64,000 nucleotides of DNA from Salinilacustrithrix sp003476595 (lineage in GTDB: Bacteria; Actinomycetota; Acidimicrobiia; Acidimicrobiales; Salinilacustritrichaceae), in the NCBI GenBank assembly GCA_963972525.1, contig CAXAUZ010000014.1, forward strand, positions 46,710-110,709, written 5' to 3'. The translations under genes and the position numbers were made by a program. The notes under the pieces are model-generated. The model searched no databases and had not been told where the DNA came from. It was given only the letters and a program-made list of their open reading frames with translations. Positions 40,604 to 48,146 of this stretch are shown here, piece after piece (position 1 is the stretch's first letter; each line of letters begins with the position of its first letter).

Positions 40604-41056
40604 ATGCACATCGATCGCAGTGAGCCGACCGGCGAGCCCTGCAACATCCCCCAATCAGACCCGACTCGGCCTGGCCGGGTGATCGTCGACCCGACCTGGG
40701 GGACCTTGCAGCCCATGGCCATCGACGCCGGCGTGCGCACCGTCGGCGAACTCGAGGTGATCGAACAGCTCGAGGCCGGCCGCCCAGTCATCGACTCCCG
40801 GCTCGCCGACCAGCACCACGCAGGCACCCTGCCGGGCGCCTCCAACCTCCCTCACACCGACACCGTGGAGCGCCGTCATGAGCTCGACCCAGACACGCCC
40901 AGCATCTTCTTCTGCAACGGGCCCCAGTGCGGGCAGTCCCCCGCCGCGATCCGCGCGCTACTGGCGGCCGGCCACCCCGCGGAACTGATCTGGTACTACC
41001 GGGGTGGGCTCCACGACTGGATGACCTTGGGCCTCCCGACCGTCGCGGGAAGCTAG
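40604..41056 (+). CDS. Soluble rhodanese-like protein
   Basis: A 150-residue cytoplasmic protein with a rhodanese domain at about 45-148: GELEVIEQLEAGRPVIDSRL, the presumed active-site loop IFFCNGPQCGQSPAAIRALL with two Cys, and WYYRGGLHDWMTLGLP. The first 40 residues (with a PTGEPCNIPQSDP segment) are atypical. It probably transfers sulfur in the same stress response as the membrane rhodanese upstream. GGAGCAGAG lies about 9 bp before the ATG. It is probably co-transcribed with the gene at 40283 and so under the same operator. Confidence 0.85.
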   Translation: MHIDRSEPTGEPCNIPQSDPTRPGRVIVDPTWGTLQPMAIDAGVRTVGELEVIEQLEAGRPVIDSRLADQHHAGTLPGASNLPHTDTVERRHELDPDTPSIFFCNGPQCGQSPAAIRALLAAGHPAELIWYYRGGLHDWMTLGLPTVAGS

Positions 41057-41078
41057 GCAACACCGGCGAGGCCTCGGA

Positions 41079-42041
41079 TCACGTGAGCCCTCGGGAGCCG
41101 GGCAGCATCTCACCTTCGCGTTCGCCGGGATCGGCCCCACCAGCCGGTCGGGCGACGTTGACCAGGTAGATGCCGGCGACGGTGACCGCGATCCCCGCCA
41201 GCAGCGTCGCGGTCAGCGCTTCGTCGTAGAAGACCACGCCGAGGGTAAGCCCGAGAACCGGTATGAGGAAGCTGAACGCGTTGGCACGGTGCAACTCGAC
41301 GGTCTCCAACACGGTCAGCCAGAGCCAGAAGACCATCGCGGTCCCGGGCAGGGCAAGCCCCACCAGGCTGAGCACGAAGGTGGTCGACCAGGTGATGCCC
41401 TGGCCTGACTCGGTGACGGCGGCGGCCACCGCCAGGGGCACAGCGCCGACGAGCAACTGTGAACCGGCGGCCATCACGGGCTCCACGGTCCCGGCGAGGC
41501 GTCTGAACACCACGTTTCCGACGGTCACGCCCGCCGCAGCGAGCACGATGTAGACGATGCCGAGGACGAAATCGTCGCCGGTCCGGGGACCGGCGAGCTG
41601 GCCGGCCGTGATCACCAGGATCCCGATGAAGCCCATCGCCAACCCGAGGACGCCCCGGGGGCTCACCCGCTCGCCGAGTACTGCGAACCCGAGTGCGGCG
41701 GCGAGCAGCGGTTGGGTGTTAGCGATCACCGTGGCCAGGCCCGGGGTCACGTACTCGGCGGCGTGGAACATCCCGAGGAACCCCAGACTGGTCGCCCCGA
41801 GTCCGGCGATTGCTACCAGCAGCCAGCTCGCAGGACTCGACGGCCATGCCCGACCGCTGATCATGCCCACGGCCACGAGGGCGGCGCCAGCGATGCCGGC
41901 GCGCATCGCGGCGAACGTCAGGTGCGGTGCGAGGTCGAGACCGGCGGTGATGAGCGGGAAGCAGGCAGCCCACAGCGCCATCACCAGGATGATCCGCACA
42001 GTGGTGAACGAACGCGTCTTCACCTGGGATCGTTGTGCCAA
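41079..42041 (-). CDS. EamA/DMT-family exporter
   Basis: A 320-residue membrane protein with ten predicted helices made of two EamA repeats (about 15-145 and 160-300). Signature sequences include MALWAACFPLITAGLDLAPHLTFAAMRAGIAG and AEYVTPGLATVIANTQPLLAAALGFAVLGERVSP. The second repeat is similar (LHRANAFSFLIPVLGLTLGVVFYDEAL). Members export amino acids, metabolites or nucleotide sugars. Substrate here unknown. It is downstream of the GH65 gene in the same direction, 6 bp apart, which hints at co-transcription. It is convergent with the rhodanese gene. Confidence 0.87.
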   Translation of the reverse strand: MAQRSQVKTRSFTTVRIILVMALWAACFPLITAGLDLAPHLTFAAMRAGIAGAALVAVGMISGRAWPSSPASWLLVAIAGLGATSLGFLGMFHAAEYVTPGLATVIANTQPLLAAALGFAVLGERVSPRGVLGLAMGFIGILVITAGQLAGPRTGDDFVLGIVYIVLAAAGVTVGNVVFRRLAGTVEPVMAAGSQLLVGAVPLAVAAAVTESGQGITWSTTFVLSLVGLALPGTAMVFWLWLTVLETVELHRANAFSFLIPVLGLTLGVVFYDEALTATLLAGIAVTVAGIYLVNVARPAGGADPGEREGEMLPGSRGLT

Positions 42042-42047
42042 CGCCGG

Positions 42048-44492
42048 TCAGACCTTCGGGGAGGTGAGCTCGACAACCACCCGCTCGCCGGGCGACAGGT
42101 CGATGGCACGGCCAGCGACCCGCGCGGTGACCGGTGACCCCGTGCCGGTCCTCGCGGTGGCGGCCAGCTCGACGAGGTCGCCGGTGATCGTGGCCTGGAT
42201 GCGCTGGCTCCGGTAGGAGAACTCGAAGTCGAGCTGGTGGAGCTCGTCGGGGAGTCTGGGATCGAGCCACAGGGCGTCCTCGCGGGTTTCGAGACCGGTG
42301 TAGCAGCGCTGGACCAGGTCGATGGTGCCGGCCATGGCGCCGAGGTGGATGCCCTCCCGGGTGGTGCCACCTTGGATGTCTGCGACGTCGCTGGCCAGGG
42401 CCTCACGGAAGATGCTCCAGGATCGGGACCGGTCGGTGCGAGCCAAGACCCAGGCCATCGCGACTCGACAAAGCGTGGAGCCATGGGTCATGCGGGCGGT
42501 GTAGTAGTCGACGATGCCGGGGATGCGGGCCGGCTCGAATTCGTAGCCGAGGTGGGCGAGCAGCCCGGTGAACTCGTCGGCCGAGAACAGGTAGAACAGC
42601 ATCAGCACGTCGGCCTGCTTGGCGGCCTTGTACCGGTCGGTGGTGTCGCCCTCGGCTTCGAGGATGAGATCGAGGCGGCCGATGTTGCCGTAGCGGTCCC
42701 GGTAGGAGTCCCAGTCGAATTCGGCCAGGTGCTCGTAGCCGGCGAACTGGCTGATGATCCCGTCACCGTGGAAGGGCACGTGCAGGCGCCGGCTGAGCTT
42801 GTCCCAGTGGTGGACCTCGTCGCCGGTGACGCCGAGGCGCTCCCACGCATCGGGTGCTCGATCTCGTAGCCGCTGGTGGGTGTCGCGGGCGCGCTGGAGC
42901 ACCCAGGAGACCATGACGTTGGTGTAGGCGTTGTCGTCGATGCCCTGGCCGGGACGGTCGGGGTAGCCGTCGTGGAACTCGTCGGGACCCATGACGCCGC
43001 GGATGTGGTAGCGGTCCGTCGCCGGGTCGTGTTCGGCGAGGTCGGTCCAGAACCGGGCGACCTCCACCAGCAGCTCCGCCCCGTAGTCGATGAGGAAGTC
43101 GTCGTCGCCGCTGACCTGGTGGTACTGCCACAGTTCGTAGGCGATCGCCAGGCTGACGTGGTGCTGCCGCCGGGAGTTGTCGGGCATCCAGCGGCCCGAG
43201 CGGGGGTTGTAGAACTCGGTGGGGGTTTCCTCGCGGCCATCTGAGCCGCTCTGCCAGGGGAACCGGGCACCCCGGCAGCCGATGGCCCTGGCCTGGCGTC
43301 GGGCAGCCGGGAGGCGCCGGTACCGGTACAGGAGCAGCTCTCGGGTCAGGGCGGGGAACCGCAGGTTGAGGTAGGGGAACACGAACAGCTCATCCCAGAA
43401 CACATGTCCCCGGTACCCCTCCCCCGTGAGGCCCCGGGCCGGCACACCGACGTCACGGTCCACGACGTGGGGCGACAGGGTCTGCAGCACGTGGAAAGTG
43501 TGCAGGTTCAGGGTGCGGGCCACCTCCGGGTCATCGCTGCGCAGCTCGAGATGGGCCCGGCGCCACAGGTGCGCCCAGGCCTGCTCGTGGTCCGCCACCA
43601 ACTCATCCACCGAAGCGGCGTCGGCGAGCCAATCCAGCGCAGCACCTGGGGTGTCGGCGATGGCGTGATCCAGTGACGTGGCCACCGCGGCAACCTTGTC
43701 CACCGTGAGGCTGCTGCCTTGTGGGACGGTGACCTCGGCGACCTGTTCGATCTGATCAGGGTGGTCGTGGGTGTGGCCCCCGGATTCCACCGGGGCACCG
43801 TCGGCGAGCAGCCGGGTTCGGGCGGCGACGGTCACGTGCCGCTGTGACTGGGTGGTCCGGGCACTGACCCACACGGTCTCGAAGGCATCGGTGCCGGTCT
43901 CGAGGTCGGTGAGATGGCGGCTGGCGAGGTCGAGTTCGGCGGCGACGTTGCGGTTCTCCACGCTGCCATCCACGCCGGACCGGATCTCCATGGAACCGGA
44001 CCAGTCGAGTGGCGTGATCGTCCACTCCAGCGCTGCGAGGTGGGGAGTGGCCATGTGGACCAAGCGGCGTTCGGTGAGCCGGGTGGTCCGGCCCTCGGTG
44101 TCGGTGACCGTGAAGGACCGATGGAGGATCCCCCGCCGCAGATCGAGGTGCTGGTCGTACCCCGCGACGTGCATCGCCGACAGGTCGAGCCAGTCGCCGC
44201 CCACAGGACGGAACGACAGCGCCAGCCAGTCGGGCAGGTTGACCATGCTCTCGTGCTCCACCTCCTGCCCTTCGACCTGCGAGACGAGCCGGTTGTAGAA
44301 GCCGGCCGCGTACGTCCCCGGGTAGTGGTCGGCCCCAGCCGTGGATTCGGGAGTGCTACCCCGGGTGGCGAACACCCCATTGCCGAGCGCGCACAGCGCC
44401 TCACGCCGGCCCTCGGCGGAGGGAGCGAACCCCTCGTAGCCGAACCACCACTCCGAGTCGTGCGGAAGCTCACTCGTCGTCGGGGTGATCAT
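42048..44492 (-). CDS. Glycoside hydrolase family 65 phosphorylase
   Basis: An 814-residue enzyme of the maltose/trehalose/kojibiose phosphorylase family, the usual family length. The N-terminal beta-sandwich begins WWFGYEGFAPSAEGRREALCALGNG with FATRGSTPES. The (alpha/alpha)6 barrel has the general-acid Glu near residue 505 (IRGVMGPDEFHDGY). The C-terminal part has DIQGGTTREGIHLGAMAGTID. It splits alpha-glucosides with phosphate to beta-glucose-1-phosphate. Trehalose is a likely substrate, but specificity cannot be read here. The ATG at 44492 has AGGAGA 6 bp upstream, and the longer frame lacks family sequence. A small fragment of a similar gene lies near 61085. Confidence 0.9.
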   Translation of the reverse strand: MITPTTSELPHDSEWWFGYEGFAPSAEGRREALCALGNGVFATRGSTPESTAGADHYPGTYAAGFYNRLVSQVEGQEVEHESMVNLPDWLALSFRPVGGDWLDLSAMHVAGYDQHLDLRRGILHRSFTVTDTEGRTTRLTERRLVHMATPHLAALEWTITPLDWSGSMEIRSGVDGSVENRNVAAELDLASRHLTDLETGTDAFETVWVSARTTQSQRHVTVAARTRLLADGAPVESGGHTHDHPDQIEQVAEVTVPQGSSLTVDKVAAVATSLDHAIADTPGAALDWLADAASVDELVADHEQAWAHLWRRAHLELRSDDPEVARTLNLHTFHVLQTLSPHVVDRDVGVPARGLTGEGYRGHVFWDELFVFPYLNLRFPALTRELLLYRYRRLPAARRQARAIGCRGARFPWQSGSDGREETPTEFYNPRSGRWMPDNSRRQHHVSLAIAYELWQYHQVSGDDDFLIDYGAELLVEVARFWTDLAEHDPATDRYHIRGVMGPDEFHDGYPDRPGQGIDDNAYTNVMVSWVLQRARDTHQRLRDRAPDAWERLGVTGDEVHHWDKLSRRLHVPFHGDGIISQFAGYEHLAEFDWDSYRDRYGNIGRLDLILEAEGDTTDRYKAAKQADVLMLFYLFSADEFTGLLAHLGYEFEPARIPGIVDYYTARMTHGSTLCRVAMAWVLARTDRSRSWSIFREALASDVADIQGGTTREGIHLGAMAGTIDLVQRCYTGLETREDALWLDPRLPDELHQLDFEFSYRSQRIQATITGDLVELAATARTGTGSPVTARVAGRAIDLSPGERVVVELTSPKV

Positions 44493-44612
44493 CTGTCTCC
44501 TGTGCAACGAGCGGGCCAGCGGGCGCTCCCGTCCACCGAGACGAAGAACAAGACCACCGGGATCAACCGGCACGCATCTCGGTCATGAGCACTTCCGTCG
44601 CTCACTGTCGGG

Positions 44613-45083
44613 TCAGCGGCGGCAGCGGGCTCGGTGGGCGGCCTGGCACCACCGCGAGCAGAACGCGACGGTGGCGCCCGTCGGGTCATGTCCGGTGTGG
44701 GGGCTGTCGGGATCCACGGGCATGCCACAGATCGGATCGACCAGCTCGGCCCGTGGACCGGTGCCGTCGAAGAGGTAGCGGAGCTCGTCGTGCCAGCAGT
44801 ACAGGCGGGCACCGGAAGGATGGGTGCGTTCGTGGAGGATCCCGGCGCCGGCGAAGCTGCGCAGCACCTGGTCGACCTCGGCATGGTCGAGACCGGCATG
44901 CTTGGCGATCTCGACCGCACTCCACCACGACTCCGGGTTGCTGCCCACGGCCCGGTAGACGGCGCGCTGAGCTCGGGTGCGCAGGTGGGCGCTGGCGAAT
45001 CGGTCCCACGGCGTGGGAACCGGGCTGCCTTGCGCAGCATTGCGCGGCGTCTGGCTGTCGCGGTCAGGCAAGGGTGGGACCAT
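44613..45083 (-). CDS. Winged-helix-YHS fusion protein
   Basis: A 156-residue protein. The N-terminal section (about 25-100) reads as a winged helix (RTRAQRAVYRAVGSNPESWWSAVEIAKHAGLDHAEVDQVLRSFAGAGIL, then LYCWHDELRYLF). The C-terminal section is a YHS-like metal-binding domain (AELVDPICGMPV, AFCSRWCQAAH). Metal-gated DNA binding is an attractive inference: the Cys pairs resemble those of copper and mercury resistance YHS domains. It is the last gene of a five-gene operon and overlaps the methyltransferase gene by 20 bp. The start at 45083 gives a disordered 20-residue lead. A GTG further in cannot be excluded. Confidence 0.78.
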   Translation of the reverse strand: MVPPLPDRDSQTPRNAAQGSPVPTPWDRFASAHLRTRAQRAVYRAVGSNPESWWSAVEIAKHAGLDHAEVDQVLRSFAGAGILHERTHPSGARLYCWHDELRYLFDGTGPRAELVDPICGMPVDPDSPHTGHDPTGATVAFCSRWCQAAHRARCRR

Positions 45084-45726
45084 CAGGGTTCTGTGCGCTC
45101 GGGGTATCGGCGGCTGGGCGGGCCTGGATCTGGCGCCAGACGCCCTGCCGACCGACGGCGATGATGTCGAGACCCGCGGCAGCCACGTTGGTCTCGGTGC
45201 GGCGGTTGATGGCCGGACCGACGAGGCGCTGGACGAGCGGGCTGAGCCGGTCGAAGAGCCAGCCGAGGACGGGGTTGCGGGGACGGACGTGTTCGAGGAG
45301 CAGGACCTGCCCGTCGAGGCGGGTGACCCGGGCGACCTCTCGCAGCCCGGCGACGGGGTAGGGCACCGAGCAGAAGACGCAGGTCGCGGTGACGGTGTCG
45401 AAGCTGGCGTCGGGGAAGGGCAGGTCCTCGACGTCGGCGACCTCGAGATGCACCGGCCGTCTGAGCTTGTCGGCACGCCTCTCGGCCCGGGCCAGCATCT
45501 TGGGAGCGATGTCGATACCGGTCAACTCGACCTCGGGCGGATAGAGGTCGATGTTGCGGCCGGTGCCGATGCCCACTTCGAGGGTGCGCCCGGAGGCGCC
45601 GTGGATGGTGCGGACTCGGCGGCGGCGGCCGCCGAGCAGGTCCATGGGGGCCTCGAAGGCGTCGTAGAAGCGGGCGATGCGGTCATAGCGGCGGCTCACC
45701 TCGGATCCGGGCGTGGTGTCATCCAT
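45064..45726 (-). CDS. UbiE-like SAM-dependent methyltransferase
   Basis: A 220-residue class I methyltransferase. It starts SRRYDRIARFYDAFEAPMD, followed by motif I TLEVGIGTGRNIDLYP, the acidic motif II ELTGIDIAPKMLARA and PFPDASFDTVTATCVFCSVPYPVAGLREVARV. Its closest look is UbiE/phospholipid N-methyltransferase or arsenite methyltransferase-like. The Cys pair in TCVFCS is notable, but no ArsM-type Cys triplet is seen. ATG 45726 is chosen, since upstream residues are the other frame of the neighbour. It overlaps the membrane gene before it by 8 bp and the YHS fusion after it. The substrate may be a lipid or quinone. Confidence 0.8.
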   Translation of the reverse strand: MDDTTPGSEVSRRYDRIARFYDAFEAPMDLLGGRRRRVRTIHGASGRTLEVGIGTGRNIDLYPPEVELTGIDIAPKMLARAERRADKLRRPVHLEVADVEDLPFPDASFDTVTATCVFCSVPYPVAGLREVARVTRLDGQVLLLEHVRPRNPVLGWLFDRLSPLVQRLVGPAINRRTETNVAAAGLDIIAVGRQGVWRQIQARPAADTPSAQNPDGPTLA

Positions 45727-46003
45727 GGCGATCCGGCGGCATGTCGCAGTGAGCCCCGGCGCTGCGGCGCCGGACGACGACGAGGGCGATGGCCAAGACG
45801 ACACCGGCACCGATGAGCCAGGGACTGGCGCCGGCGAGCCCGGCGAAGCTGGCGCCGCCGACGATGAGGGCGAGGGGGATGGCCAGGCAGCAGCCGATCA
45901 TCATCACCCACATCATCCGGCTGTCCATCTGGTGTCCGCTGGCCGGGGCCGGTTTCGATGCGTTGGTCTGCTGTTCGGGAGGGCTGGATTCGGTGGTGGG
46001 CAT
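45719..46003 (-). CDS. Small two-helix membrane protein
   Basis: A 94-residue protein with an acidic/polar N-terminus (about 1-28), two membrane helices (about 30-50 and 60-78) and a short tail (GAHCDMPPDRHG). The first helix holds a Met/Cys cluster (MDSRMMWVMMIGCCLAIP), and the tail has His-Cys-Asp-Met. These suggest metal handling, perhaps copper or mercury, but no family is recognised. It overlaps the downstream methyltransferase gene by 8 bp, inside the five-gene operon. Confidence 0.65.
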   Translation of the reverse strand: MPTTESSPPEQQTNASKPAPASGHQMDSRMMWVMMIGCCLAIPLALIVGGASFAGLAGASPWLIGAGVVLAIALVVVRRRSAGAHCDMPPDRHG

Positions 46004-46038
46004 GGGGTTCTCCTAGTTGTTGGTCGGATCGGCGGGCA

Positions 46039-46305
46039 TCATCGGAGATGGTCGAGTCGTTCGCGGTACTCCTCGGTGGAGAGCTCGCCGCTGGCGTAGC
46101 GCTCCTCGAGGATCTCCCGGGCCCGGCCGGGGCGGCGCTCGTCACGTCGTCCGGGGAGGAACCAGATCGCAGCGGCGATGATGGCGACCCAGGAGAACAT
46201 CATCAGGGTTCCCCAGAGCCACATCCAGCCACCGCCCCAGCCGTCCATGTGGCCCCAGCCGTCGGTGTCAGCGACGACCTGTGCGAGCGTGGTGAAGGTC
46301 AACAT
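46039..46305 (-). CDS. Small SHOCT-domain membrane protein
   Basis: An 88-residue protein. A Gly/Trp-rich segment (HMDGWGGGWMWLWG) leads into one membrane helix (TLMMFSWVAIIAAAIWFLPG). A C-terminal SHOCT motif follows (RAREILEERYASGELSTEEYRERLDHLR), the oligomerising tail common in small actinobacterial membrane proteins. The same motif type occurs in the cupredoxin at 38065. It lies in an operon between the receiver-like gene and the two-helix membrane gene, and genes of this kind often accompany copper or envelope-stress modules. GGAG lies about 10 bp upstream of the ATG. Confidence 0.78.
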   Translation of the reverse strand: MLTFTTLAQVVADTDGWGHMDGWGGGWMWLWGTLMMFSWVAIIAAAIWFLPGRRDERRPGRAREILEERYASGELSTEEYRERLDHLR

Positions 46306-46311
46306 CTGCAG

Positions 46312-46845
46312 TCAGCTCCTTGTCGTGGTCGGAACGAAGTATTTGGCCGGCTCGGCGACGGGACGCCGTGATGGCGGGCATGGTTCGTGGCGGCAGCCGA
46401 GCGCGACCCGCATCGCCGAGCTCAATTCGTCGGCGACGTGGTCGCGACTCACCCAGCCTCCGGCGCCGTTCGTGAGAGCGAGCGTGCGGTAGGCCGTGTC
46501 CGGTTCGGGGCTGACCACCATCACCCGCTCCGGAGGCATCCGGTCGAGGGCCGCCTGGCAGCACGCCGGGAAGTCGCTGTCATCCACCACGACGAGGTCC
46601 GGACGGATCCGGGCGATGGCGTCGACCAGCAATTCATCGCCAAGCATCCGTGTCACTTCCCAGCATCCATGCTCGCTCGCAAGTAGCTCTTCGGTCCACC
46701 GTCGCATCACCGGGTGACCCAGGGCGACCAGCACGACGGGGATGGCGTCGCACACCGGGCACCACTGCTGGTCGCTGTCCGGCGTGGCGATGGTGGATCG
46801 TCGCGGCATGAACCACATCGTCGCTGTCTTCGTGGCTTTCGACAT
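46312..46845 (-). CDS. Receiver-like protein with N-terminal CxxC
   Basis: A 177-residue protein resembling a response-regulator receiver fold (VVLVALGHPVMRRWTEELL, RPDLVVVDDSDFPACCQAALDRMPPERVMVVSP, LALTNGAGGWVSRDHVADEL). The Asp pair VVDDSD may stand for the phosphoacceptor, but the first acidic pair is missing and the conserved Lys is replaced by Arg in WVSRDH, so it may not be phosphorylated normally. WCPVCDAIP at about 28-34 and several other Cys suggest redox or metal sensing. First gene of the five-gene operon, 72 bp from the operator at 46917. The exact start is uncertain: M11 is another candidate. Confidence 0.6.
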   Translation of the reverse strand: MSKATKTATMWFMPRRSTIATPDSDQQWCPVCDAIPVVLVALGHPVMRRWTEELLASEHGCWEVTRMLGDELLVDAIARIRPDLVVVDDSDFPACCQAALDRMPPERVMVVSPEPDTAYRTLALTNGAGGWVSRDHVADELSSAMRVALGCRHEPCPPSRRPVAEPAKYFVPTTTRS

Positions 46846-46916
46846 CGGCGAGAACTACTGATTCTTCCTTGCGGGCGGCTACCGAGGCGGCGCACGAAAC
46901 CCCCACCGAACCCTGA

Positions 46917-46935
46917 CTCCGACATCATGTCGTAG
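46917..46935. promoter_or_regulatory. BlaI/CopY-type operator of the five-gene operon
   Basis: CTCCGACATCATGTCGTAG. It is 72 bp upstream of the minus-strand receiver-like gene and about 190 bp before the plus-strand membrane gene at 47129. The operon leading to the winged-helix-YHS protein is the more likely target. Confidence 0.8.
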
Positions 46936-47128
46936 ATGCTACGTGGTGCGAGTCCCAGGCACCGGGCGGTCCAGCGCTGCGGTCGGCCCGAGGACGCCGC
47001 ACCGTCTGTCTTCTCCGAGGTCCGTGAAATCTGCCGAGCGGCAATCCGTAGTCGACCCCGATGCCCAGATCGCCTTCGGTGATCAAGATGGAACGTGTCA
47101 GGCAGGACGACAGGACGGGGAGATCCCG

Positions 47129-47419
47129 ATGAAACATCTCACGGAACCCGAGGAGGCAGTGACTGTCGCTGGCCGCGTGTGCACGATCCGGGACCGGCGG
47201 CTGGCCAACGCCGTGCTGGTGGCGTTGGTTGGATTCGCTCTGGCCGGTGCGGTCTGGCTGGCGTCGACGATGCTGGCCGGCCCGTGGCTGGCCGACACGC
47301 TGGCTGTGGAAGGAACCGTTGCCGTCGTGACCGTATCGGCCTTCGTTCTCATGGCCTGGTCGTTGAGCCGGGCACTGGGCTGTGGGCGGTGCCACACACC
47401 GCAGTGCCGCTGCACGTGA
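47129..47419 (+). CDS. Small membrane protein with Cys-rich tail
   Basis: A 96-residue protein with two membrane helices (about 27-50 and 58-80) and a C-terminal tail ALGCGRCHTPQCRCT holding Cys in CxxC and CxC spacing, a probable metal- or disulfide-binding site. No family recognised. It precedes the ABC transporter genes in the same direction, 31 bp before the ATP-binding subunit, so it is likely part of that operon. The ATG at 47129 has GGGGAG about 6 bp upstream. The frame opens earlier without support. Confidence 0.65.
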   Translation: MKHLTEPEEAVTVAGRVCTIRDRRLANAVLVALVGFALAGAVWLASTMLAGPWLADTLAVEGTVAVVTVSAFVLMAWSLSRALGCGRCHTPQCRCT

Positions 47420-47450
47420 ACCGCCGGCCAAGACCCCGGGAGAGAATGCG

Positions 47451-48146
47451 ATGACGACCACAACCATCGATACCGCCGGCGACGACAGCGGGGGCATCCG
47501 CTCCGGGAGACGCGCTCGGCTGCTCTCGGGGGAAGGTGTCGCAAAGGCGTACACGTCCGGGATCTGGCCCCGCCGGCGCCGGCTCCCGGTGCTTCGCGGC
47601 GCGGACCTCGAGCTCTATGCGGGCGAGATCGTCGGGCTGGTCGGGGAGAACGGCTCGGGCAAGAGCACGCTGATGAAGATCCTGGTCGGCAGCCTGGCCC
47701 GCGACGCCGGGACGATCGAGCGCGACGGGAGCCTGGGTTATTGCCCGCAGGAGCCGATCCTGTACGAGCGGCTCACCTGCGATGAGCATTTCGAGCTGTT
47801 CGGTGAGGCCTACGGGATGACCGCCACCGCCATCGACGAGGCCCGCGACGACGTCTACGACGTGCTGGGATTCGGCCGCTGGGCAAGCGCTCGGGTCGAG
47901 GAGCTCTCGGGTGGGACCCGGGCCAAGCTCAACCTCGGCCTTTCCCTGCTGTCCGATCCGGACATCCTGCTGCTGGATGAGCCCTACGCCGGCTTCGACT
48001 GGGACACGTACCTGCGGTTCTGGGACATCACCGCCGAGCGCCGTGACCGTGGCCGTTCGCTCCTGATCATCAGCCACTTCATCACCGACGAGGACCGTTT
48101 CGACCGGGTCTACGACCTCCACGACGGCAAGACGGCGCTGCGATGA
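47451..48146 (+). CDS. ABC transporter ATP-binding protein
   Basis: A 231-residue ABC ATPase. Walker A is GLVGENGSGKSTLMK (about 68). The signature motif is given as VEELSGGTRAKLNLG (about 150) and Walker B as ILLLDEPYAGFDWDTY, with the switch His in LIISHFITDE. The Q-loop is YCPQEP. The compact form resembles exporters of the ABC-2 type, and the adjoining 508-residue gene supplies the membrane domains. GGGAGAG and two close ATGs at 47447 and 47451 precede the gene. I choose 47451 by frame. It overlaps the permease gene by 4 bp. What it transports cannot be read. Confidence 0.9.
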   Translation: MTTTTIDTAGDDSGGIRSGRRARLLSGEGVAKAYTSGIWPRRRRLPVLRGADLELYAGEIVGLVGENGSGKSTLMKILVGSLARDAGTIERDGSLGYCPQEPILYERLTCDEHFELFGEAYGMTATAIDEARDDVYDVLGFGRWASARVEELSGGTRAKLNLGLSLLSDPDILLLDEPYAGFDWDTYLRFWDITAERRDRGRSLLIISHFITDEDRFDRVYDLHDGKTALR

